From: Zonotrichia leucophrys gambelii
Taxonomy: Eukaryota > Chordata > Aves > Passeriformes > Passerellidae
Assembly (NCBI RefSeq): GCF_028769735.1
Contig: NC_088178.1
Span: 29,985,357-30,049,356 of the forward strand
DNA length: 64,000 nt
Direction: 5' to 3'
A program made the translations under genes and the position numbers. Shown here piece by piece: positions 36,901 through 55,205 of this stretch. The notes beneath the pieces were generated by a model. That model was not told where the DNA came from, ran no database searches, and saw nothing but the letters and a program-made list of their open reading frames with translations. The first letter of the stretch is position 1; every line of letters begins with the position of its first letter.

Positions 36901-39900
36901 CCCCTTGCTACGTATACAATATTTATCATTTTTCCCCAATACCATCTATTGTTATAACTCGGTGTACTCTTAGTAATAACCAATCCAAAGGTGCCACCGT
37001 GGCCAAAGAAGATGGAGGAGAGGAGGAAGAAGAAGGAGGGTAGGACACACCCCAATTCCTCCATCTTACTCCTCTAAACCCCCCTGTACATAAATCCTAA
37101 ACCCTGTTCTCACCCTCTAATTAGCTAATCTTTCCACCCTTCACCCCGGTGAGGCCCTCTTATCTTCATAAAGGTGTCGTCTCCCGTGTAGGGTCAAAGT
37201 CCAGCCACCAGACACTTCTGGAACATTCCAGGACTCCCGGGCCCCCCAAGGGTGGTCTCGGGGGCCCGGCATCCCAGGACTCAAATCCTGAGATCCGACA
37301 CTGGGAGAGGGAAACGGGCGGGAAAGGATGCATGCAATGAAGGTTATGGGGTGTTTTGGCATCTGAAGTGCTTTCCTAGGAAAAGTGAACACTGGTTTTG
37401 TCCAGTTCTTATTCCCAGCAGGGAGGAGTTCAGCCACTGCTGTTTTATAGTAATGGGAGAAACTTTTGAAAGAACAGTTTTTAATTCCTTCTAGATTTAG
37501 TAATTCCACTTACCACTCGCTAATTTTTGTCTCAAAAGATGTAGGGTGATGTGTCAAATCAGCTCCTCTTAAAGAGAGGACAGAGTTATGTGAGAGACAG
37601 GAGCTGTAACATACGTTTGGAAGTGTTTTTCAAATCACAGACAATTGCTTTTCTATGCAGACATTGTCTCTTTAAACTGGAACAGCTCTCAAAATGAAAT
37701 TTCATTGAAATTCAGTGAAATTCAATTTCATTCAATATCAGCGAAATTGCCTTTTGAAGAGTGGTTCCAGTTCAAAAAGTAGCTAGAAGTACAGTATGAA
37801 AACCCTTTTTTTCATCCCAGATTGTTACACTTTTCAGTTTTATAGGGGTAATTTTTAATTGCCTTCCCTTTTATCTCAAGGGATAGTTACAGTGTATTTC
37901 TTTCTGTTACATTGTCACCAGAAGTAAGTAAATTTATTTGAGGTTTTTCTGTCATTTGGATTATTTTTTAAATACTGTCATTCCAGAGAATAGTGTAGAT
38001 TTCTTCTCTGTGTGGTATTTTCATATTAATTTGGAGCTCCTTGATGTAGCATTACTGAGAAAAACGCCTGATAAAGTTAAAAGGTTTCCCCCCTTGCTTT
38101 GCCTGTTGCTTTAGAGAGCCCTGATAAAAATCTGTGGTACTGCTTGCAGGAATTGGCAGGATCTGTGGGATCTGGTGTGTCTTCTTTGCGGCTGATGCCA
38201 CTGTGAAAGGAGGAACCATTTACCCAATTGGAGTGAAAAAGCAGCTGAGGGCCCAGGAAATTGCCATGGAGAACAGGCTGCTGTCTGTGCACCTGGTGGA
38301 CAGTGGGGGAGCCTTCCTGCCCCTGCAGGTACTGCTGCCACTCTGCAGAGCACAAAATATCAGCGTTTATTTCAGCCCCTGGGCTAGTGTCTGGTTATCT
38401 CGGCTGTTTGAGGGGCCTGGAAAGGCCCGGGGTGGCCTTGGGGCAGGCCGCGTATCGAAGGACGAGAAGAGGCTTCAGTTCTTCTTTCGGTATTTATTTT
38501 TTTTAATTGTTTATCTAAAAGATGTTCTTTCAGGCCGAACAGAGCTCTGCTCAGCAGTCAGCCATGAGCACACTGTCTGCCTTCTCGGGCAGCTACGTAT
38601 CTTTATACTCTATGGTTACGTGTACAATATTTATCATTTTTCCCCAATACCATTTATTCTTATAACTCGGTGCACTCTCAGTAATAACTAATCCAAAAAT
38701 GCCACCGTGGCCAAAGAAGATGGAGGAGAAGAGGAAGAAGAAGGACAGGACACGCCCCAATTCCTCCATCTTACTTCTCTAAACCCCCCTGTACAGAAAT
38801 CCTAAACCCTGTGTTTCACTCTCTAATTAACCAATCCCTTCGCCATTCACCCTGTGAAGCCCTCATCCTTGTCGTCTCCTGTGTAGGGTTAAAGTCCAGC
38901 TACCAGACACTTCTGGAACATTCCAGGACTCCCGAGACCCCCAAGGTGGTCTCGGTGGCCGCACCTCAGGACTGAGATCTGAGATCCGACAGGCTAGCCC
39001 TGCCCTCCCACCTGACAGAGCTTAGAAACTCCAGTGAGCGTGCTGAGCTGCTTTTGTGGCTGATAAACTGGGAGGTGTCTGTTTTCACTCCAGAGTCTCT
39101 CAAGTGTTCTGTATTTTATTGTCCTGTTTGTGCCAGTGGTGCACTAAGCTCTGTGGCCTTTCAGCGTGGAGTTTTTGCAATTCTGACTGCAAAATAACAA
39201 TGTGAACGGGTTCTTCTGTGAAATGCAGAGATCATCCTGTCCTAGAGACTGTAGTTGTTCTCTCTCCAGCGGAGGGCAAGCACACAGGAGAAGTTACCTG
39301 GAATTTTAAAGTTAATTAAAGTTATTAAATTTTAAAAGTTACCTGGAAGTTAACCTGGAATTGTATCCAAAACTAAGCAAAAAAAGGAAACTGCCAAAGG
39401 GATTTCACAGATGAAGTAGAACTACCACCCTTCCCTTCTCCACATTTACAGTCAGTTTGTGTAGAATATATTGATTTCAGAAAAAAATCACAAAACTTAA
39501 CCTGTGCTTTCAAAGCAGATAGGTATTTTTGGGGTATTTGACAACGTATAAAGGAATAAATACCATAATGAATGCTGTATATGAAATATATGAAATATTA
39601 ATCAGGAGTGATTATTAATGGGGACCTTCCCAGTGTCAGTTTTGGCGTGTTTGGGAATGAATGGAGTGAAGAGGAAGCATCAAGTTTTGTAGTTACCATT
39701 AAAAATCCCTTTTTCTTTTCCCTGCCCCTCAGTCAGAGCTGTTTCCTGACAAGCTGCACGGTGGCAGGGTTTTCTACAACGAGGCAATCATGTCTGCCAT
39801 GGGGATCCCTCAGGTACAGTGGCATGGGGAGTGCAAGGGGGTGTAGGGAACGTGTAAATGGGTAGTAAAATTTCTGGTTTGTTTGTGATTTAGCACTTTG

Positions 39901-42900
39901 TGCATTCCTGAGACAACTTTGGGCTGGGCTTTGCCTTTGCTGTCCCCTGTCCAGCCCTGCTGTGTCCCTGTCCCCTCAGGTGGCCGTGGTGTGTGGCTCC
40001 TGCGTGGCTGGAGGTGCCTACGTGCCCACCATGGCCGAGGAATCCGTGATCATTGATAAGATTGGGATGCTGTTCCTCGCTGGGCCGCCCCTGGTGAAAG
40101 CTGCCACGGGAGAAGATGTCTCTCCTGAGGAGCTTGGAGGAGCCAGGCTGCACTCACAGTAGGTGGAGATTCCCCAAAAGCAGGGAATCCAGCACGCTCA
40201 GCCTGAAAGGAATGTTATTGAAGTTGGAGGGGAGACGACCCACCCTGCGTTGGTCAGCCATCGACTCCCTTTATTGATCCATCAATCACTTTTTTATAAC
40301 AGTGTTCATTCATTTCATCCATATAGCAAAATCTGAGCTCACCATAGGTCAGAGATAACACACCAACTCCTCCTTATGTTTCCAATACCAAGATTTGGGT
40401 TCTCAAAATTATTTTTGCTTTCCCAAAACAGCCAAAGATAGAACATCCACTTGTTATGAGAAAGCTGCCTGAGAACTCTGATGTGCAAGGCTCTCAAGGC
40501 CTTCATGTTTGCCACTTTTACCTGTAATTAAAAATAACCTGAGAACCTCTGCTGTTCACAGAAACAGGCTGTGAGAATCTGCTCCTCACAGCTGCCTTCT
40601 AAGCCATCTCTGAAAAAATCTCCAACAGAATGTGAATTGGCATTTCAGAGAAAGGATCAGAGTGGAACCTGTGCTTACACTGGCTTGCCTTCTCAGGTTC
40701 AGGGGTTTGGGTTAAATCAGCCAAATGGAAGTAAAATGAGGTTATTGATGGGGTGAGGCAGGGACTGGACAGGTTGGATTTGGATCTCTGTTGTTCCACA
40801 TACTTCTTGGACAACTTCAGGCAAGTAATTTCCTCTGTGCCTCACAGGGAGCAGCTATAGAAGAGGGATGCTATCTCCTCTTTTCCAAGTGTTTTCCAGA
40901 ATACACATATTTAACCCAATTATGCTACATGGAATACATTCCTGTCCTTATATCTTGGCTGCAACCACTTAGTTTGAAATAATTCCTGAAGTTTGCTTTC
41001 CTCTTTTCCCTTTTTGATATTGTCTGCAACAACAGCATCACAAAGAATAAATCCCAAGGTCTTTCCTTAATCCAGATAAACACAAAAGTCATAGGGAAGA
41101 TCAGCTCCTTACTGTGAATTTAATTTGGGATTGGACTGCACAGAAATTCCACTGGGTGACTGCTTTCAGCTCATTCATACAGAAGCAAATCACACAGTAT
41201 TTCCACAGGGCATTTGGAGAGTCTCAGCTTTTTTCCTAGAGTTTGGGGTTTCTCTCAGGATATAGAACTCATTAATTCAATGCTAATTAACGTCTCTCTC
41301 TCCTAGAGTCAGTGGCTGCAGTGACCATTTTGCACCCTCAGAAAAGGAGGCCTATGAGTGCATTCGTAATATTGTCTCTACCTTAAACTGTGAGCCAGTG
41401 CCAGAGCAGCACAGGGAGCCTGACAGTCCCTTGTACAGCCCTGAGGAGCTCCTGGGCCTGGCACCACGGGCTTACAGCTGCACCCTTCCTGTCAAACTGG
41501 TAAGGGAGCGGGCATTTCATCCCTGCATCCTTCACTCTGCTCTGCCCCACAGCTCCAGGTGTTATTCTGAATTATTACCTCATCTGTTGCCAGCCTGTCT
41601 TAAGCCTGAAATAAAGCAGGATGGCAACGGCTCTGTGGGATTCTAGAAAAAAAATTAAATTTATTAATAAAATATTTATAATAAATAATTTTATTTATTA
41701 TAGAAAATATTTAAATATTTATGATAAAAACATTTAAATACCTGAAATCCTGTTGGAGATAAAATAATCCAGATTGTGCCAGTGTTGCCCAGCTGATTCC
41801 ATGCACTGTTGGGATGCTTGCTTTATGTCTTGCACTGTGTTGGCTGCCTTGAGAACATACACCCCTTTCATGTCTGTGTTTCCCTTCCCCTACCTTTTTG
41901 TTTCTTCCCCCCAAGCATTCAAATAATGTAAAAGAAATGGTGAAATTACTGACTGAAAAAACAACACAGCTCAAGTCACCCTTGTTTGAGGTTGGGATGG
42001 AACTAAAGCTGAAGCAGAGACATGCAGAGCTGCCCACGCTGTTTCCATTGTGTTCTACATGAGATTTTGTCTCCAAGGATGTGAATGCAGTGCCTTTTCC
42101 AGTGGTAAATCCCTGCACTTGAGGGAATTGACTGTAAAAGGCTTTGAAGGCAGCTTTTAACTGTGTTGGAGAAAAGCATGAGCAATATCAGCCAAACATT
42201 TCTTACGCACAAAATCTGAAACTGCACACACTGGGGGTTGGTTTTTGCTTTTTTACATTTTTATGCACAGGAACAGCTGTGCTTTGTAAAACTAAAATAA
42301 TTTTGGAGTTGGCCTTTGTCTTAAAATACACAGTTGGTAATTAAACTAAACACAAATTGGATGGTTTGTGCATATTGAGCATTTAGCAAGTCACCCAAAG
42401 ACCCTCTGTGCTCATCTTGCTGAACTCAGGTCTGCTGCTGTTTGAACAGAGCATTTCTTTTAGCAGAACTCTCCTATTTTCACCTCAAATTCTGTAGTAA
42501 AGTCAAGTCTGTGTATTTGTTTGCAGATCCTGAGCCGGCTGCTGGATGGAAGCAGATTCCAGGAATTCAAGGCTGCCTATGGGACAACATTGGTGACAGG
42601 ATTTGGCCACGTGCAAGGGTATGGCTGGGAACATTCCCCATCCCAATGGCTGCACGTGCATTTCTCAACAGCTTTTGTGGCCTCAGCAGGTCCCACAGCA
42701 CTCCAGCCATTCCTGGGGCTCAAGAGGGAGAATCATGGAATTGCTGAGGTTGGAAAGGACCTCTCAGACCATGGAGTCCAACTGTCCATGTTTGTTCTGT
42801 AGGCACTTGGTGGGGATAGTGGCCAGCAATGGGGAGCTGGCTCACGATGCTGCTCTCAAGGGCAGCCACTTTGTCCAGCTCTGTGGCCAGAGGAGAATTC

Positions 42901-45495
42901 CCATCCTCTTCCTCCAAAACACTGCTCCACAGCCAGCAGGGCCTGCAAGCATCTCACAGGTAAGGCCTGTTTGCTTCAATGCATTTCCAACAACTCTGAG
43001 TTCTTCTTGGGCCTAAAGTTACATTTTCAGAATTATTAACTGTTAGGAAAACTGTTTCTTTAACCACTCTTGATGAAGCTTTGTAATGACTTTGCTAACA
43101 GAAAGATTTAAGAACATTCTCACTTGAATTTTAAGCAGGCCTGGATGCTGGTATAAAATGATACTGTTCAGTTAGCAAGGCAAGCTGGAAAGTTTGGGAT
43201 TTGCAGTGCTTTTTGACATTGAAATACAGGTTATTGATTCCTCTGCTAACTCTGCACTCCAGAAAATTGGCTGTTTCTCTTTTGAAAGTGAAGGCATTAA
43301 AACCCAGTAGGATTTGTCCTGGGCCAAGGAAAGTAAAATCTCCATCAGATCCCAGATCTGTTTCTGCAGAATTGTAAATAAATAAATAAACAATTTAGAA
43401 ATACAAGTTTGTTGGGAGTGGAGGGAATCTGGAATAAACTCTTAAAGGATTTAAAATATCTATTTTTATTCCAGGCAGAGGCTCATTCCAACAGGCTGAA
43501 GGCCCAGGCCTCCATGATGGCTGCAGTTGCCTGTGCTGCTGTTCCCAAAATCACCATTGTCTTTGGAGGCTGTTTTGGGAGTGACAGCTACGCCATGGTA
43601 CGGGTGGCACAGCCCAGGGCTTGGGGACACAGCTGCCACACTGCTCAAGTGTCACTGCATTTCTAAAACACAGCAGGGGAACTGAGCTCTGAGCTCACAT
43701 TTAAGTAAGAAATGCAACAATGCATGCGATTGCTGAGAAGCAACCATGGAAGAATCAAGCATGGAAGTGCTTGGAATTCAAAATGAAATATTAAAATAGA
43801 AATATTGAAGGCAGTGGGGAGGTGGTGGTTCCTAGCACAGGGTGTCTGTCCTCATACAAATCCACCTGTGCTCCATCCTGCCTTGCCCTTGGTGGTTTCA
43901 TCCCACAGACAATTTTTATGATTCATCTCAGTGGGTTTGTTCTGTTCTTTGGTTTTCCCTTGCAGTGTGGGAGATCGTTCAGCCCAAACTTTCTGTTCCT
44001 GTGGCCCAATGCAAGGGTTGCTCTTGTGGATTCTCAGAATTTCCCCACAGTTCCACCAGCTGGGGACTGGACAGGAGAGGAACTGGAGCTAAAACAGCTG
44101 AAGGCAAAGTAAGACATTCAATATCAACCTGACAGGGATTTCATTGTTCAATTATCTACTTTTGTTCATCTTACAGAGCAACACATCCCGACAAATGAAA
44201 CAAACATGGATCTACTGCAAAAATATTTCAATTTCCACACAGTTTAATGTCTTTCTGTTAGGGACTTCCCATGACTGCAGAATGGTCAGCTCTGGTATTT
44301 GCTGCTTTCTGACTCATTTTAACAGCAGTGCTGCCCGTTTTCAGATGGATGGATTTGCCTGTTTCACCTGTAATTTTTCACTGCTCTGGTGTTTTTGCTG
44401 TGCTTTTGAGCCTGTTCTCTGCCCTCTCCAGGCTAGAGGAAGAAAGCAGTGCCTTTTACTCCTCGGCCAGGCTCTGGGATGATGGGATCATCCTACCTCA
44501 AGACACCAGGAAGGTGGGTTTTCCTTTCAGGCCATTTTATTCTCCAGTCTCACAGTGGGTGAGCATGACTCACTCAGGGTTGGCAATGTGCTGAATCCAG
44601 ACCTGGGGCTCCCACTTCTCACTCCATGGAATTTCTCTCTGTAACTCTCATTCTCTCTCTTCCTCATTAGTTTATCAAAAATCTTCAATTCTGGTTACTT
44701 GACCACAGCATTTCCTCACTGAGCCTTCTCCTTTGAATTACCATAATTTGAATCTGCATCTGAATCCCTTTTTTCCATATAATTACCTATATCTTCACTC
44801 TTTGGAGTTCAGGCTCCTCAGAATTCTTTTTGTTTCCAGAACATTCTTTTATCCTGGGATGTTGTTTTTTGCAATTTTCTCTTCCTGCTTTAAATTTGCT
44901 GTGTACATTTGGGATGCTCCCCTGCCTTTTTATTGATTGGAAATTGGCAGACATCCCTCCCTCCATTAGGTTCTTTCTGAAAGCTGCTGCCTTTGTTCTT
45001 TTATTTTTTATTGTAAGATTCTTTATTAGGAATAAAAATCTTCTATGCACTTCTGAAGTTTGTTTACTTGAAGATCTCAATCTGTCCTGGTTTCAGCTGG
45101 GGTTAAATCACAACACAACCCTTCTAAATATGGTGCCTATTTATGGAACTATGTGGATGGTAAATATTTTCATGGAGTTTTTGGGAACTTTGATAACAGA
45201 GAGCAGCAAGAAGTTTCTTTAGTCCTGTAGCCCTGAAATTCCCACTTTATGAGCCTCACATGAAAATAAGAGTTGAACTGTTAATTTTACCTTGTTCAGT
45301 GTTTCACAAACTAAAGGAACAAATAAATAAGTGCAGAACTAATGAGTTGTACTGGTTGGGTTTTGTTTTGTTTGAGGCTCATTGTTTATATTGCTTTTTG
45401 TTTTTAATTAGGTGATTGCCCAGTGCTTGGAGATCATGGAACAGAAGAAGTACCAGGCTGTGTCTCCCCATCCCCATCCCATCATCAGGATGTAA
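33923..45495 (+). CDS. Diverged MCCC2-like mitochondrial carboxyltransferase (beta subunit family), 12 exons
   Basis: Predicted coding exons: 33923-34557, 36459-36655, 38150-38328, 39733-39813, 39980-40158, 41307-41499, 42527-42618, 42803-42959, 43475-43597, 43966-44108, 44432-44513 and 45412-45495. All have GT/AG borders and together make 2,145 nt (714 codons plus TAA). The leader is Arg-rich without acidic residues, as in mitochondrial presequences. Residues 31-147 are nine 13-residue repeats. From about residue 195 it aligns to methylcrotonoyl-CoA carboxylase beta (human 563 aa): [30 protein letters not shown] (326-335), [11 protein letters not shown] (370-380), [12 protein letters not shown] (398-409), near residue 510 LVTGF and near the end [12 protein letters not shown]. 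True MCCC2 joins MCCC1 to carboxylate 3-methylcrotonyl-CoA in leucine breakdown. Here the C-terminal half lacks hallmark motifs (FMVG..YE, GAGNYGM, GGEQAA), so catalysis is doubtful. The large introns hold CR1 and three LTRs. RNA support is unknown; a decaying paralogue is the alternative, though the frame is open throughout. Confidence 0.85.
34013..34363 (+). repeat. 39-bp coding minisatellite, nine units (13-residue protein repeat)
   Basis: Nine units of exactly 39 bp, plus the start of a tenth, lie within exon 1 of the carboxyltransferase-like gene. The peptide consensus is [12 protein letters not shown] followed by R, G or S. Variation sits at a few positions (R/G/Q at 3, K/Q and T/P/S at 5-6, R/C at 9). 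Every unit keeps the frame. Units are basic and could form short amphipathic helices. Because 39 is a multiple of 3, absence of stops in one unit keeps any frame open, so openness alone does not prove translation. Confidence 0.95.
35802..36215 (-). mobile_element. CR1 LINE 3' fragment in intron 1 of the MCCC2-like gene
   Basis: About 410 bp, one of the longest CR1 pieces here, minus orientation. It shares the CTGAGCTCTCCCTGGATCCT and TCTCCTCTCCAG blocks with the copy at 58.1 kb, so both belong to one subfamily. It ends about 240 bp before exon 2. Confidence 0.8.
36681..37300 (-). mobile_element. Solo LTR, family A copy 3 (intron 2 of the MCCC2-like gene)
   Basis: 620 bp, TGTCCGG...CCGACA, with a perfect duplication CTGGGA at 36,675-36,680 and 37,301-37,306. 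It starts 25 nt after the exon 2 splice donor and is antisense to the host gene. With copy 4 it shares GCCACCGTGGCCAAAGAAGA, which separates the pair from copies 1 and 2. Confidence 0.95.
37690..37752. repeat. Short degenerate GAAATTCA repeat
   Basis: Several imperfect copies of TTCATTGAAATTCA, partly palindromic, in intron 2 of the MCCC2-like gene. Confidence 0.6.
38388..38991 (-). mobile_element. Solo LTR, family A copy 4 (intron 3 of the MCCC2-like gene)
   Basis: 604 bp, TGTCTGG...CCGACA, with a perfect duplication GGCTAG at 38,382-38,387 and 38,992-38,997. It begins 59 nt after the exon 3 donor, again antisense to the gene. Confidence 0.95.
40216..40627 (-). mobile_element. Solo LTR, family B copy 1 (intron 5 of the MCCC2-like gene)
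   Basis: 412 bp with a perfect 6-bp duplication GAATGT (40,210-40,215 and 40,628-40,633). Read on the minus strand it starts TGTTGGAG and ends CTTCAATA. It contains TTATAAAAAAG followed about 20 bp later by AATAAA, giving the minus orientation. It starts 57 nt after the exon 5 donor. A close relative is at 55,206. Confidence 0.92.
41645..41745. repeat. AT-rich low-complexity tract
   Basis: Nearly pure A/T sequence of ATTTATTA and AAATATTT words in intron 6 of the MCCC2-like gene. Confidence 0.8.
42727..42790 (-). mobile_element. CR1 LINE tip just before an exon
   Basis: AATCATGGAATTGCTGAGGT followed by TGGAAAGGACCTCTCAGACC. It ends within about 15 bp of the exon 8 acceptor of the MCCC2-like gene. 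Confidence 0.7.
45083..45115 (+). mobile_element. Possible collapsed LTR relic
   Basis: TGTCCTGGTTTCAGCTGGG is a common start of an avian ERVL-type LTR, from memory. It is joined directly to GTTAAATCACAACA, which resembles that LTR's end. This could be an internal deletion between short repeats, or chance. Confidence 0.25.
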
Positions 45496-45555
45496 CTGCA
45501 GCCCCCTCAAACCAGAACTCTGAGTATAAAGGTTTTCTAATGCTTTGATACCATT

Positions 45556-45561
45556 AATAAA
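45556..45561 (+). terminator. Candidate poly(A) signal of the MCCC2-like gene
   Basis: AATAAA 61 bp after the stop codon, giving a very short 3' UTR. It is followed by GTGTTGAACAATTG, a modest GT-rich downstream element. Confidence 0.6.
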
Positions 45562-45621
45562 AGTGTTGAACAATTGAAGACAAACAAGAATCCCCGATTT
45601 TAAATCTGCTGGCAGGAAGTT

Positions 45622-45627
45622 TTTATT
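45622..45627 (-). terminator. RPE65: Candidate poly(A) signal of RPE65
   Basis: AATAAA on the minus strand (TTTATT on +), about 730 bp after the RPE65 stop. It lies only about 60 bp from the poly(A) signal of the convergent gene. Other signals may be used. Confidence 0.4.
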
Positions 45628-46356
45628 CTCAACAATAGCCTCTTTAACATCAGCAGAAAGTTTCTTTTGGGAGAAGGAAGGATTAAGCTGAACATCTGTA
45701 GCACTCTAAGGAAGCAAAGTCAGCCCAAGGGGTAACAATTGCTTGATTTTTTCATGTCCATGTTTTTACATGAAATCCAGAAATCGAGGACACTTGGACA
45801 AAAGAAAGGGAAAGGAGCAAACACACAAGGGAAGGTGTGCAGTTTGCAGCCTGGGTGAAGAACAAAACTCTGCCTGCCACCCTCTTGGGATTCCCAAAGC
45901 AGCTGTGGAAAACTGCGCTGGGATTGCTCTGAGGGTCCCACAGCAATGACCAGGATGGTGTTTCATCCAGAATCGTTCAGTTTAGGCTAAAAATTCTCAG
46001 CCATGTAACAGAGCACAGCCAGTTGTACACAGTGTTACCACAGGTAAAAGTGTTGAGGTTACTCTCTGCTCTTTCCGCTTCTTTCACTCTGCGGCAGCTA
46101 CAAAGTTTAATTTTGCATAAACAGAACCTCTCCACCACCCCCAACATGTGGTTTAACTGGAAATGGTAGCAAAGGGTGCATTTAAAAAATACCTGATTAA
46201 CCATTTGGAAGAATCATTGACAAGACTGAACTGCTTGATCTGAGTTAAGCAGCCCCACAAATGCAAAGGGCTGTGGAAGGAGTTTGGGTCACCTGTAAAC
46301 GGAGGCTGCACCTTTGGGAGCTGGAAGAAGCCCGGGCCAGGTGTCGCTGTTTGTGC

Positions 46357-53677
<7,321 letters not shown>

Positions 53678-53736
53678 CCTCCCTGGTGCAGGGCCCGAGC
53701 CTCCGGAGCCAAGCAGGGAGCCAGAGCTGTGCTGGG

Positions 53737-53744
53737 TATTTATG
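53737..53744 (-). promoter_or_regulatory. RPE65: TATA-like box of RPE65
   Basis: CATAAATA on the minus strand, about 60 bp upstream of the RPE65 ATG. This would place transcription start near 53,710 and give a short 5' UTR. RPE65 promoters in mammals are reported to be TATA-type and tissue-specific; usage here is inferred. Confidence 0.5.
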
Positions 53745-54007
53745 GGGTGCTGAGCCCTGCCCAGGGCAGCCCCATCCCAAAACAGCCCCCACCAATGAGA
53801 GCACCCCGGGAACAGAGCCGGCTTTCAGCTCCAAAATCCTCCCCGGGCTTTGGGAGCTTTTGTCCTGCTGTTCACACAAAAAGGGGCTTTCAGTGTTTTC
53901 CTGAGACCTAAATTCTTCCCAAGCAGAAGTGATTACAAAGAAGAAAAGCCCAGGGAGGAGTGGGCCGGGGCGCTGGAGCCGTGCCGGGCGCTGGCAGCGA
54001 TGCCCGG

Positions 54008-54241
54008 CCCTGCAGGGACCATCCCGCTGCTGCAGAGCCTGCCCGGAGCGGGGGACACCACAGACACCGGGGCAGGAGAGAGCGCCAGGGGCAAACATCG
54101 AGGGATCCCCTGAGCTGGAGGGACCCGCAGGGATCGGTGACCCTGGCCCTGCAGGGACCATCCCGCTGCCGCAGAGCCTGCCCGGAGTGTGTGAGTGTGG
54201 GACACCACAGACAGCGGGCAGGAGAGAGCGCCAGGGGCAAA
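54008..54241. repeat. Tandem duplication upstream of RPE65, about 95-bp units
   Basis: Two copies (54,008-54,097 and about 54,147-54,241) share CCCTGCAGGGACCATCCCGC, GCAGAGCCTGCCCGGAG, ACACCACAGACA and GGAGAGAGCGCCAGGGGCAA. The period is about 139 bp. Copy 2 has an extra TGTGTGAGTG segment. Confidence 0.85.
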
Positions 54242-54244
54242 TCA

Positions 54245-54475
54245 GTGACCCTGCACAGACACCCCAACAATCCCATCTGAGCGCTGTCTGAGCCCTCCTG
54301 GAGCTGCTCTGGCAGCCTCGGGCCGTGCCCATTCCCTGGGGAGCCTGGGCAGCGCCAGCACCCTCTGGATGAGGAACATTCCCAAAATCCAACCTAAACC
54401 TCCCCTGGCCCAGCTCCAGCCGTTCCCTGGGTCCTGTCACAGGGAGCAGAGATTGGAGCTGTCCCTCAGCCCCTG
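54245..54475 (-). mobile_element. CR1 LINE fragment
   Basis: Minus orientation, very like the copy at 1,300-1,490: both have CTGGAGCTGCTCTGGCAGCC and CGTGCCCATTCCCTGGGGA. Confidence 0.7.
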
Positions 54476-55205
54476 GAGCTCTCCCTCAGGCTCCTCCAGA
54501 CTCATCATTAGGAACCACCTCTTGTAAGAATGGTTTATTTTTAAATTCATTTATTAAAATATTTATGAAAACAACATTTATGAAAACAACAGCGCTGTAA
54601 AGAGCAATTTCAAAGATTAACAAGGCCCCAGTTTCCTGCTGTCCCCCCACAGGCAGAGGATGAAGGTGTTTTATCACCACATACATTCAGGTGCTGCTTC
54701 CATATAGAAACAGCTCCAGGGACCCAAACTGGGGTGAAGGGACAGAAGGAGACATTAAACATTGCCACAATTGGCTCTTTCCCTGGGGTTTTGCTTGTTC
54801 CCTCTCTCAAGGCAGCGTTTCCACTTGGACAAGGGCTCATTTAAGGCTTCTCACAGAAAAACCAGGATACTGCACTGAGATCGTGATTAAGGCCTCCCAT
54901 TAACCCTTTCCATTCAAGAACCATAATTATAATTTCTCTTTTTATTCCCATTTTGGCTAAGTTCCGTCAAAACCTTAGAAGGGAACATTAAATAACCTGG
55001 ATCAAGAACTGGGAGTAATGAGGGCAGGCCTTTGAAAGCCAAATCCTGGAAATGTGAGCTTCTCACCCAATAAGTTACTTAACTGGAACACGACATAAAC
55101 AAAGCATTTATGCAACATGGCATGGGGTGGGAAGCCCTGGAAGCAAGTTGGGGCAGTGCTGAGTGCTGGAGTTGGGTACAGATGTTCCAGGGGAGGAACA
55201 GCTGC

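Noticed and set aside
16846..38991. Possibility that LTR pairs bound full proviruses (copies 1-2 or 3-4)
   Set aside because: Each LTR has its own target duplication on both sides and the DNA between pairs shows no gag/pol/env-like frames, so they are solo LTRs.
54691..54903. Small frames near 54.7-54.9 kb as a possible extra gene between DEPDC1 and RPE65
   Set aside because: They are short, without conserved features or splice-consistent neighbours.
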